Part shown: piece after piece, positions 49,915-56,660 of the stretch | Position numbering within the stretch: the first letter of the stretch is position 1 | How the letters are laid out: each line of letters begins with the position of its first letter | DNA from: Corynebacterium minutissimum | GTDB lineage: Bacteria > Actinomycetota > Actinomycetes > Mycobacteriales > Mycobacteriaceae | Direction of reading: 5' to 3' | Length of the DNA: 56,660 bases | Assembly: GCF_000988205.1 (NCBI RefSeq) | Contig: NZ_LAYQ01000018.1 | Span: forward strand, 1-56,660 | Notes under the pieces: generated by a model | Databases searched by the model: none | What the model was told of the DNA's origin: nothing | What the model saw: only the letters and a program-made list of their open reading frames with translations | Position numbers and translations under genes: made by a program

Positions 49915-50834
49915 GGGATGACTCCAATTCGATTAAGCAGGTCAGTCGTAATGTCTGGATTGTTGTGCGTGTAGATGTGCAGCCCGTCGGCGCCGGCGTT
50001 CATCACCGACTTCGCCAACGAGGCCGTAATCTGCATGCCGATTTCTTTCTCTTCCTCGGGGGAGGTCGCTGCCGCGAGCTGGTCAAGGACCTTGGTTGGC
50101 CCGTCCAACCCGGACAGCTGGCACATTCGCTCCACCCGAGCGCGGCTGGTCATCGGCATGATCCCGGGGATGAGCGGAATGCGCACACCCGCCAGCCGGG
50201 CGCGCTGGGCGAAGCGGACGTAGTCCTCCGCGTCGAAGAAAAGCTGGGTGATGGCGAAGTCAGCGCCCAGGCGCTGCTTGGCCAAAAGGACGTCGATGTC
50301 CTCGTCCGGCGTGGCGGATTCGGCGTGGCCATTGGGATAGCAGGCCACACCAACCGCCAAGCGGCCGGCCGCCAATCGCGCCACGCGGTCGGATTCCCAG
50401 CGGCGGATGAGCCGGACCAGGGAATCAGCGTGCGGCAGGTGACCTTCGGGCATGCCGCCCTCCGGCAGATCACCGCGAAGCGCAAGGAGGCCGCGCACGC
50501 CGGCGTCGACCAGCGTGTCGATCCAGGCTTCCAGTTCCTTCTCGGTGCCGGCGGTGCAGGCCAGGTGGGCCAGGGGGCGCATCGCGGTATCGCGCGAAAT
50601 CTTCTCAATGAAGGCCGCGGTTCCCTCCAGCCACCCGGAGCGTTGGGAGCTGGTGACGGCGATGTAATCAGGGTTATACGCGGCGAGCGTGGCGAGCAAA
50701 CGGTCGATCTTGGCAGCGTCCGCATCGTGGCGCGGCGGGATCACCTCGAAGGAGAGAGCGGTGCGCTTGAGCTCCTTGGGCGTATCTTCGCTGATTTGGT
50801 CTAGTGGTGCGGATGCGGAAAGTCGCGGGGACAT
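49911..50834 (-). CDS. metF: 5,10-Methylenetetrahydrofolate reductase
   Basis: About 307 residues forming a TIM-barrel flavoprotein. Visible features are LSFEVIPPRHD at the start of the barrel, VTSSQRSGW, LALRGDLPEGG, GVACYPNGHAES, DFAITQLFFDAEDY, and IPLIPGIMPM. It makes methyltetrahydrofolate, the methyl donor for MetE encoded next with a four-base overlap. The ATG at 50834 lies after AGGAGG by five bases; the GTG at 50840 overlaps that site. Confidence 0.94.
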   Translation of the reverse strand: MSPRLSASAPLDQISEDTPKELKRTALSFEVIPPRHDADAAKIDRLLATLAAYNPDYIAVTSSQRSGWLEGTAAFIEKISRDTAMRPLAHLACTAGTEKELEAWIDTLVDAGVRGLLALRGDLPEGGMPEGHLPHADSLVRLIRRWESDRVARLAAGRLAVGVACYPNGHAESATPDEDIDVLLAKQRLGADFAITQLFFDAEDYVRFAQRARLAGVRIPLIPGIMPMTSRARVERMCQLSGLDGPTKVLDQLAAATSPEEEKEIGMQITASLAKSVMNAGADGLHIYTHNNPDITTDLLNRIGVIP

Positions 50835-50840
50835 GCTCAC

Positions 50841-51197
50841 CTCCTCTGCAGGTTATCGTTGGTTATCTTCGGTGTTGATGTCCCAAAACGTACCAAGCTG
50901 TCCATTTCTCGCGAAAGGGTTTTAGTATTGGTAATACCTTTAGAACCCAGTCAGCTGCACCGTTAACGCAAACCCACAATGAATAAAAACCCGCCCCATC
51001 CGTACAAAGCTGTCTATTTTCTTTGAACAGCTCGCGGCCTTGCGCATATGGTGGCGGGACCTGCGCGCCGCCACTACGCTGAAAGGGAGTATCCAGCGCG
51101 AACGCGGGCACACCCCGGTTCGGCGCCGACAAACACTCCATAAACAGTTGTCCAACACAAATCACCTCAGTATTGACATAAAGGAGCACCTGAGCCC
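50841..51197. other. Intergenic leader region of metF and the 51.2-kb gene
   Basis: About 357 bases between divergent genes. Features seen are GTATTGGTAATAC (50925..50937), a 5-bp inverted repeat with a 3-base centre, and CGTACCAAGCTGTCCA (50889..50904), which on the minus strand is a weak match to the McbR box (TGGAC-N6-GTACG). No cobalamin riboswitch is recognised. AAAGGAG (51179..51185) serves the downstream gene. Confidence 0.4.
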
Positions 51198-52040
51198 ATG
51201 AACCCCGCCGCCCTGTCCACAGCCATCAGCGCTACCTCCGCCCTGGTGGAGCGCCTCAAGGAACGCCGCGATGAAAAGGCTCGCGAGGCCTACTCCGTCC
51301 TGGAGACCGCCGCCGCCCGCATGGAAGAGCGCGATGGTGATTGGTTCTCCGAGGCCCGCCGCGAAGCGGGTGCCGTAACCAAGGCCGCGCACTCCCGCCT
51401 CGAGCGCGCCCTGGAGGAGCTGAAGGAACGCAGCGAAGAAGCCACCGAGAAGCTCTCCGAGGCTGCCGCGGAGGCCCAGGACAAGGCCTCCAAGCAGTGG
51501 GAAAAGACCCAGAAGCAGGCGGAAAAGAAGGCCTCCAAGGCCCGCAAGCAGGCTAAAAAGAAGGCTTCCAAGGCCGAAAAGAAGGCCCGCCGCATCAGCG
51601 GTAAGGACAAGAAGAAGGGCTCGAAGATCTGGCTGATCTCCGCGCTCGTTGCCGCTCTTGCTGCCATCGGCGGCGGCATCTACTACTTCTTCACTCAGAA
51701 GAAGGAGAAGGAGTCCGCCGTCCCGCCGCGCGTGGAGGACTTCTCCTCCCCGTCTGCACCGCAGGGCTCCACTTTGGTCTACACCTCCACCACTGAGGAC
51801 GATGCCAAGAAGGAGTCCGACCTGGCTGAGGAAGGTGTCGTCGAGCGCGACGAGGAGCTGCTGGGCTCCCTGGATGAGCAGCTGGCCAAGCACCGCGAGG
51901 AAGAAACCGCTATTCAGGACGCCGTCGAGACCGAGATCGAGGTCAGCAACGCCGACAAGAAGGATGCCGACACCTCCCGCATCACCGACGACCACGAGTC
52001 CGAGGGCAAGCACCGCCTTCACACCGAAGAGGAGAACTAA
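51198..52040 (+). CDS. Lys/Ala-rich coiled-coil membrane protein
   Basis: A 280-residue protein. Residues 1-120 are a long charged helix with Ala/Glu/Lys heptads (ERALEELKERSEEATEKLSE), then repeated KKASKA units, one transmembrane helix at about 147-169 (IWLISALVAALAAIGGGIYYFF), and a 110-residue acidic tail outside or inside. The Lys-rich segment could bind DNA, RNA or acidic polymers. I recognise no family. AAAGGAG lies 12 bases upstream of the ATG. A terminator follows the stop. Confidence 0.75.
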   Translation: MNPAALSTAISATSALVERLKERRDEKAREAYSVLETAAARMEERDGDWFSEARREAGAVTKAAHSRLERALEELKERSEEATEKLSEAAAEAQDKASKQWEKTQKQAEKKASKARKQAKKKASKAEKKARRISGKDKKKGSKIWLISALVAALAAIGGGIYYFFTQKKEKESAVPPRVEDFSSPSAPQGSTLVYTSTTEDDAKKESDLAEEGVVERDEELLGSLDEQLAKHREEETAIQDAVETEIEVSNADKKDADTSRITDDHESEGKHRLHTEEEN

Positions 52041-52041
52041 T

Positions 52042-52057
52042 CCCCCATCCTTGGGGG
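52042..52057 (+). terminator. Terminator after the coiled-coil gene
   Basis: CCCCCA-TCCT-TGGGGG, a 6-bp GC stem, begins two bases after the stop codon and is followed by TGCGTGTTTCG. Confidence 0.6.
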
Positions 52058-52206
52058 TGCGTGTTTCGTTGCCTTGATCTCACTCCTTTGCCTGCACGAG
52101 CCCGACCTGCTTGAATCGAGGGTTAATCGGCATCGATCGTGATGGATCGGTGCCCGCGCGCAGTTTTGCGCCGCCACCGTATCAGCAGCAGGCAAGGAGA
52201 TCAGGA

Positions 52207-52410
52207 ATGAGCTTCGAATCACTCATCGTCAAGCTCAAGAGTGGGGACACCTTCTATTTTCCGGCCGGTGCCGTCAGCGGTGATCCGTCCACCCGCGTGG
52301 ATAACCTGCGCTTTGCCATCGAAAACGGCACGCAGTTCACCTCCATCGATGACTACGGCGTCGACCGCGAGTTCAACGGCTACGACGTGGACAACTACCA
52401 CTTGGCTTAA
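52207..52410 (+). CDS. Small conserved-looking hypothetical protein
   Basis: A 67-residue acidic protein (MSFESLIVKLKSGDTFYFPA... FNGYDVDNYHLA) after AAGGAG. Predicted mostly beta with many Asp and Tyr residues; resembles a single-domain cytosolic protein, not a secreted one. Stands alone between terminators. Function unknown. Confidence 0.65.
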   Translation: MSFESLIVKLKSGDTFYFPAGAVSGDPSTRVDNLRFAIENGTQFTSIDDYGVDREFNGYDVDNYHLA

Positions 52411-52423
52411 GCCGCGCAACCCG

Positions 52424-52448
52424 TTACAGCGATCCTTCTTCGCTGTAA
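52424..52448 (+). terminator. Terminator-like hairpin
   Basis: TTACAGCG and CGCTGTAA form a perfect 8-bp stem with a 9-base loop, starting 14 bases after the small-protein stop. Confidence 0.6.
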
Positions 52449-52493
52449 TCTAAATCACCACCTTATGCGCATTGCGCTATAAGATGAGTCCTT

Positions 52494-54068
52494 ATGACTC
52501 ACTATCCACGCATGCGGACGTGGTCGTGGTACCTCCCCGATGAACCACCTACCGGGGAGGTATCCCTCACTGAGACCACCGACTTCTCTCGGCCCGGCGC
52601 CGCCACGTGGCGGATGCTGGGTGCCCAACGCACCGGCGTCATCGGCATCTTCATCGCCACCCTCATCAACGCACCGCTGGGCGCGTTGGTCTCGGTCATC
52701 ATCGGCCACACTACGCAGTATGCTTTTTCCGATCCCTCCTGGCGCACCGTAGCCTTGCCGCTTGCAGCCACCGCGGTCATCCTCTACGTCGCCTATATCT
52801 GCGAAGCCACAGCGGATGCTTTCACGGATCTGAGTCAGGCCCGCACCACCCACACGCTGCGCCTGAACCTGCTGGATAAGCTGCTGGGTGCCTCGACCGC
52901 CGGGATTAGCCCCGGCCGGCTGCTCAACACGATGGATGAGGATTCGCATTACATCGGCCAACTCAAGCAGATCCTCAACTTCCCACTCGTCATGGTCGGC
53001 TACCTCTTAGGCGCCGTGGTCAGCCTCGCCCCGGTTTCCTGGCAGGTCTCCGCCGCCCTACTGATCGGTGCCCTCGCCACCGCGCTAGCCTCGTGGGCCA
53101 CCACCAAGCCGCTGACCAAGGTTGCTGCGCGCCGCCGCCAGCTGGAAAACACCGCGTTGTCACTCGCCACGGACTTCGCCCAAGGTTCCCGCGTTATCAA
53201 AGGCCTGGGCGCCAAGGACATTGCCCGCCAGCGCTTTTCCGACGCCGCTCACGAAGCCCTAACCACCATGCTCCACGAGGCCAAGCTGTCCTCCCTCATG
53301 GCCTGGGTGCGGCAGATGGTCCCCGCCTCCTTTGCGGTAGGCATTCTGGCCTGGACCTCCTGGGAAACCTTCGAAGGCCACATTGCCCCCGGCGGCATGA
53401 TGGCGATTACCATGCTCGCACCCCCGGCATTGACCGCGCTCGGCGTATCGCTGGGCCTGCTCACCGAGAACTGGGCCAGAGCACGCGCCTCCGTGGAGCG
53501 TGTTGGCGAGCTGCTGGGCCAGCTCGATACCACTACCGAGAAGACAACCGGCACGCCTATCGAGCTCTCCCCTGGCCTGCATGTGTGGATGCCCACCACC
53601 GCCGCGGGCCGCAGCACCGTGGATTCCTGGGTGCGCTACCTCAACGACAACGGCGCTTTGTGCCCGCCGCACCGCATCTCCGTGCTGGAGGGCACCTTGC
53701 AGGACAACGTCGATCCGCTGCGCGCGGCAACCCCAACCCAAACCCACGACGCCTTGCACGCCTCCGCCTGCGAGGACATTGTTATCCGCCTCGGCGGGCT
53801 GGGCCCGGGCGGCGAACTTCCCACCGCACCCATCGGCGAGGCCGGACTCAACCTCTCCGGTGGCCAGCGCCAACGCGTCGCACTTGCCCGCGCACTCGCG
53901 CTCGACCCCGATGTCCTCGTGCTCGACAACCCCACGACGGGACTGGATTCGTTGACCCTGGTGGACGTCGCCAAGCGCGTGCGCGAACTGCGCGCCGACA
54001 AGACCACCGTGGTCATCACCTCCGCCTCCACGTGGGCCGCCAACGCCGATGAGGTGGTAGAGCTATGA
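52494..54068 (+). CDS. ABC exporter subunit with degenerate ATP-binding motifs
   Basis: A 524-residue half-transporter with six helices (45-335) and a shortened nucleotide-binding domain. The Walker A position reads AGRST (residues 371-375), with Arg for the essential Lys, and Walker B is VLVLDNPTTG, with Asn479 for the catalytic Glu. The signature LSGGQ (454-458) is intact. Such a subunit cannot hydrolyse ATP at its own site but can complete the site of a partner, encoded next with a four-base overlap. Substrate is unknown; the family includes multidrug and siderophore exporters. Confidence 0.87.
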   Translation: MTHYPRMRTWSWYLPDEPPTGEVSLTETTDFSRPGAATWRMLGAQRTGVIGIFIATLINAPLGALVSVIIGHTTQYAFSDPSWRTVALPLAATAVILYVAYICEATADAFTDLSQARTTHTLRLNLLDKLLGASTAGISPGRLLNTMDEDSHYIGQLKQILNFPLVMVGYLLGAVVSLAPVSWQVSAALLIGALATALASWATTKPLTKVAARRRQLENTALSLATDFAQGSRVIKGLGAKDIARQRFSDAAHEALTTMLHEAKLSSLMAWVRQMVPASFAVGILAWTSWETFEGHIAPGGMMAITMLAPPALTALGVSLGLLTENWARARASVERVGELLGQLDTTTEKTTGTPIELSPGLHVWMPTTAAGRSTVDSWVRYLNDNGALCPPHRISVLEGTLQDNVDPLRAATPTQTHDALHASACEDIVIRLGGLGPGGELPTAPIGEAGLNLSGGQRQRVALARALALDPDVLVLDNPTTGLDSLTLVDVAKRVRELRADKTTVVITSASTWAANADEVVEL

Positions 54069-55900
54069 GCAACGCACACAAGACCACCAACAAAGACCGC
54101 GCGGATGCCCTCGCGCCCGCCTCCCCACAGGAGTGCTTGCGCTTCCTCAAGACCCTGCCCAGTGCCCCCAGCAGGCTCGGCATCGCCCTCTTCTTCGGCC
54201 TGTTTACCGTCACCGTCATCATGATGAACCTGGTCTCCCAGGTGCTCGGCCGCGTCGTCGACATCATCCAGGGCGTGGAGCTTCCCGTCCTTGGCACGGG
54301 ACGCACAGCCATGGTCGGCGCACTCATCGTCATCGCGGTGGGCTTCCTCGTGGAGGTCACCGGCCGCACCCTGGGCCGCTACCTGGTCACCTCCACCACC
54401 CGCCGACTCTCGGTGGATCTGCGCACCTCAGCGCTGGATTCCACCCTCGGTGCCCCCGTGCCGGCCGTCATGGAGCTAGGTACCGGCAACATCATCACGC
54501 GCCTGTCCAAGGACATCGACACCGTGGTCATGGCCATCTCCATGATGGGTGACCGCTTGGTACTCACCCTCTTCATGCTGCCGCTGACCGCGCTCATGAT
54601 GATCTTCATCCACCCCGCCTATGCCCTGCTCTTCATTGCGGTGAGCTGCCTGCTCTACCCCTTCATCCGCGGCACCATGCGGGATATCCCTGCCATCGCC
54701 AACGAAGTCTCGTCAGTAGAGGCTTACCGCAACAACGTGCTGCTGGACACCATCCGCGCACTGGAGACCCTCCGCCAGTTCTCACTCAAAGACTGGGCGC
54801 ACGCGCGCATGGAGCGCTACTCCTGGGACACGGTACAGGCCTGGGGTGACAAGGTTCCGCTCATCAACCGCATCGTCGGCCAGGGCGCCCTCGCCTTCGC
54901 GGTGCTGCTGCTGGGCTCTGTTCTCATGTCCGTGCCCATGGTGATCTGGGGCTGGCTGACCCCTGGTGAGGCCACCGCCGCCGTGCTCTTGGTCATGCGC
55001 CTAGAGATCCACGTCTTCAACATCCTCTTCTTCGCCGGTGAGATCCAGCACTCCGTGACCTCCCTCGGCCGCGCCGTCGCCCTGGCCACCCTCGAGGACA
55101 GCGCGCACACCAGCGCGAACCAGAAGGGCACCACCACGAACCACCAGGACACTCCTCGGCTTAGCGACGCCCCCACCATCACCATCGAGCACCTCTCCTA
55201 CGCTTACCCCGGTGGGGCGCCAGTGCTTAACGACGTCTCCCTGACTCTCACCGCCGGCACCACCACCGCCCTCGTGGGCACTTCCGGCGCGGGTAAATCG
55301 ACCCTCGCCTCCCTCGTGGCGGGCCTGCAATACCCCACGAAGGGAGCCATCAGCCTCGACGGGATTGATACCGCCACGGTGCCGAATACCTGGATCACCG
55401 AGCACGTCGCCCTCATTACCCAGGAAGTCCATCTCTTCTCCGGCACACTGCGCAGCGACCTGCTGTTGGCGAAACCCGATGCCAGCGATGAGGAACTGTG
55501 GCGCGCGCTCAACACCGTGGGACTTGATGAGAATTCGCGCTGGCTACCCGAAGGCCTGGACACACTCATCGGCGCCGGCAACGAAGAGATTGGTGCGGAG
55601 GCCGAGCAACAGCTTTCGCTGGCCCGCATGATCCTGCGCCAGCCGCCAGTACTCATCATGGATGAGGCCACCTCCGAGGCCGGCTCCGAGCACGCCGAGG
55701 TACTCGAACACGCCGCCAAGGCCGTCACCAAAGACCGCACCTCACTCGTCGTTGCCCACCGCTTGGACCAAGCCCGCGAGGCCGACCGCATCATCGTCAT
55801 GGAACAAGGCCAGATCGTCGAGGACGGCACTCACGCCGACCTCATCGCTCTGGGCGGGCGCTATGCCTCGGCCTATGCCCAGTGGGAGCATGGGAAGTAG
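54065..55900 (+). CDS. ABC exporter subunit with intact Walker motifs, lost signature
   Basis: A 611-residue half-transporter. Six helices (35-335) precede a complete Walker A GTSGAGKST (405-413), Q-loop LITQEVHLFSG, Walker B VLIMDEATSE (catalytic Glu534) and H-loop VVAHRLDQA. At the signature position it has AEAEQ (511-515) instead of LSGGQ. It therefore complements the upstream subunit exactly: the two build one active ATP site and one inert site. A linker rich in Thr/Asn/Gln (345-365) joins membrane and ATPase parts. The pair should export a hydrophobic or peptide substrate. Confidence 0.9.
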   Translation: MSNAHKTTNKDRADALAPASPQECLRFLKTLPSAPSRLGIALFFGLFTVTVIMMNLVSQVLGRVVDIIQGVELPVLGTGRTAMVGALIVIAVGFLVEVTGRTLGRYLVTSTTRRLSVDLRTSALDSTLGAPVPAVMELGTGNIITRLSKDIDTVVMAISMMGDRLVLTLFMLPLTALMMIFIHPAYALLFIAVSCLLYPFIRGTMRDIPAIANEVSSVEAYRNNVLLDTIRALETLRQFSLKDWAHARMERYSWDTVQAWGDKVPLINRIVGQGALAFAVLLLGSVLMSVPMVIWGWLTPGEATAAVLLVMRLEIHVFNILFFAGEIQHSVTSLGRAVALATLEDSAHTSANQKGTTTNHQDTPRLSDAPTITIEHLSYAYPGGAPVLNDVSLTLTAGTTTALVGTSGAGKSTLASLVAGLQYPTKGAISLDGIDTATVPNTWITEHVALITQEVHLFSGTLRSDLLLAKPDASDEELWRALNTVGLDENSRWLPEGLDTLIGAGNEEIGAEAEQQLSLARMILRQPPVLIMDEATSEAGSEHAEVLEHAAKAVTKDRTSLVVAHRLDQAREADRIIVMEQGQIVEDGTHADLIALGGRYASAYAQWEHGK

Positions 55901-55918
55901 GTCTTCTCCGCGGCTACC

Positions 55919-56452
55919 ATGGAGCTCATGCATCTTCTTTCCCTTTCTGAAGCCGACCGCACCTATCTGGCCCGTATCAACTTCCTTGCCGATACTTTCG
56001 GCGATGAGCACAAGGAACTCCCTGAAGGTTTCGAGGAAGGTTTCGACTATTACCTCGGTGGTTGGGAGCCTTCCCGCGGAGGTTTCATCGCTTGGGAGGG
56101 CCACGTCCCCGCCGGTGGCGTGTGGCTGAACTGGGGCACGGCTGAACGCCATGGATTTGGCCACGTGGCCGAAGGCATTCCGGAGCTCGCCTTGGCCGTG
56201 GAGCCCCGCTTCCGGGGCCAGGGCGTCGGCACCCTGCTGATCGACGCCGCCACTGACCTCGCCCGTGAAATGGGCGCCCCGGGGATCTCGCTCTCAGTGG
56301 CTAAAGACAACGACCGCGCACATCGCCTCTACCTCCACCTGGGCTTCGAACCAGTGAGTGAGAGGGACGGCCACATTGTCCTGGTCAAGCGATTCGACAA
56401 CAACGCTAATGCCAAAGACATGGACGAGGCCACAGGCGGGCTCAGGTGGTGA
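55919..56452 (+). CDS. GNAT-family N-acetyltransferase
   Basis: About 177 residues. The acetyl-CoA pyrophosphate loop is VEPRFRGQGVGTLLIDAATD and the later SVAKDNDRAHRLYLHLGFEP is the usual motif B. The first 75 residues are acidic and aromatic. The reaction is acetyl transfer to an amine of unknown identity. It is 18 bases after the ABC exporter and may belong to the same operon. Confidence 0.86.
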   Translation: MELMHLLSLSEADRTYLARINFLADTFGDEHKELPEGFEEGFDYYLGGWEPSRGGFIAWEGHVPAGGVWLNWGTAERHGFGHVAEGIPELALAVEPRFRGQGVGTLLIDAATDLAREMGAPGISLSVAKDNDRAHRLYLHLGFEPVSERDGHIVLVKRFDNNANAKDMDEATGGLRW

Positions 56453-56455
56453 ATG

Positions 56456-56485
56456 CATCTATACAGCTGGGAGGTTGTGTAGATG
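56456..56485. repeat. Inverted repeat spanning the small-gene start
   Basis: CATCTATACA (56456..56465) and TGTGTAGATG (56476..56485) pair at nine of ten positions, with GGGAGG in the loop and the ATG of the next gene in the right arm. Could be the GNAT terminator, a translational switch for the next gene or an element end. Confidence 0.5.
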
Positions 56486-56647
56486 TCAGGTGATGAGAAG
56501 CTACGTGAGCGGTATGTGCAGGCGTATCTGCATGATGCGCGTCCGATGTCGGTGATCCTCAAGGAGTTGGGGGTCTCGAAGGCTCAGGCGGAGGGTGTGG
56601 CGGTCAGGCTGAGGGACTTAGCCGCGGCAAGCGCCATCGGAGCCTGA
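56483..56647 (+). CDS. Small hypothetical protein with helix-turn-helix-like core
   Basis: A 54-residue protein preceded by GGGAGG eight bases from the ATG. It reads KLRERYVQAYLHDARPMSVI then LKELGVSKAQAEGVAVRLRDL, a pattern like a short helix-turn-helix. The TGA abuts another ATG at 56648 that leads off the right edge, so it may be the first gene of an operon or the first reading frame of a mobile element. No family recognised. Confidence 0.55.
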   Translation: MSGDEKLRERYVQAYLHDARPMSVILKELGVSKAQAEGVAVRLRDLAAASAIGA

Positions 56648-56660
56648 ATGAGGATAGTAC

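Noticed and set aside
50889..50904. McbR box upstream of metF
   Set aside because: Only about seven of ten consensus positions fit at best; recorded as a weak candidate only.
50863..51189. Minus-strand ORF in the metF upstream region
   Set aside because: No ribosome site, no family, atypical composition; it covers likely promoters.

Overview
The window looks like a stretch of Corynebacterium chromosome. Pointers to this are the complete fhaA-fhaB-pstP-rodA-pbpA-pknA-pknB-crgA cluster, a ROK regulator of SsuR type behind two McbR-type boxes, bioB followed by the auxiliary gene bsaP and preceded by a BioQ-type palindrome, a DtxR-like box upstream of ferritin, coding GC near 60 percent and apparently leaderless promoters. 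Gene order resembles the dnaA-proximal part of C. glutamicum as I remember it; species cannot be named from the sequence alone.

Layout. 0-0.24 kb is the istA end of an IS21-type element that cuts an unknown gene. 0.5-4.4 kb is a minus-strand run: paired SMR efflux proteins, an alkyltransferase-like gene, VOC, S4, LysE, SDR and FMN reductase genes. 4.5-13.8 kb holds a Fic protein behind an operator array, an acetyltransferase, HrpB helicase, TSUP and AbrB transporters, a DUF885 peptidase-like protein, a LOG protein and ssuR. 13.8-18.8 kb has HAD, ferritin, a SulP transporter coupled to a phosphoribosyltransferase, and AMP nucleosidase. 18.9-28.2 kb carries lipases, Sir2, bioB-bsaP, an M20 peptidase, a zf-CHY protein, a PaaX-like regulator, a trypsin-like protease and secreted or lipoproteins. 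28.2-32.05 kb is AT-richer, tRNA-Leu-bounded accessory DNA with a cytidine deaminase-ASCH fusion and a WYL regulator/VOC pair. 32.3-41.5 kb is the Ser/Thr kinase and cell-wall elongation cluster. 41.5-43.5 kb is a two-component system with a tiny secreted Cys-loop peptide gene between kinase and regulator. 43.5-45.4 kb is repeat-rich debris with IS21 remnants, a DUF3800-like gene and a 10-bp tandem repeat. 45.42-45.68 kb is a dense DnaA-box cluster. 45.7-50.8 kb has rhomboid, ppiA, HAD, metE and metF; 51.2-56.5 kb has a coiled-coil membrane protein, a small protein, a two-subunit ABC exporter and a GNAT enzyme.

Seven genes (alkyltransferase-like, sulP, secreted Asn-rich protein, paaX-like, lipoprotein, pbpA, metE) are each broken by what looks like exactly one missing base. 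Because the direction is always the same and pbpA and metE are included, sequencing or assembly error is more likely than decay; these are annotated as frameshifted.

The observations most worth follow-up are the kinase/peptide/regulator module, the DnaA-box cluster, the deaminase-ASCH fusion, the Fic operator array and the strongly asymmetric ABC exporter.
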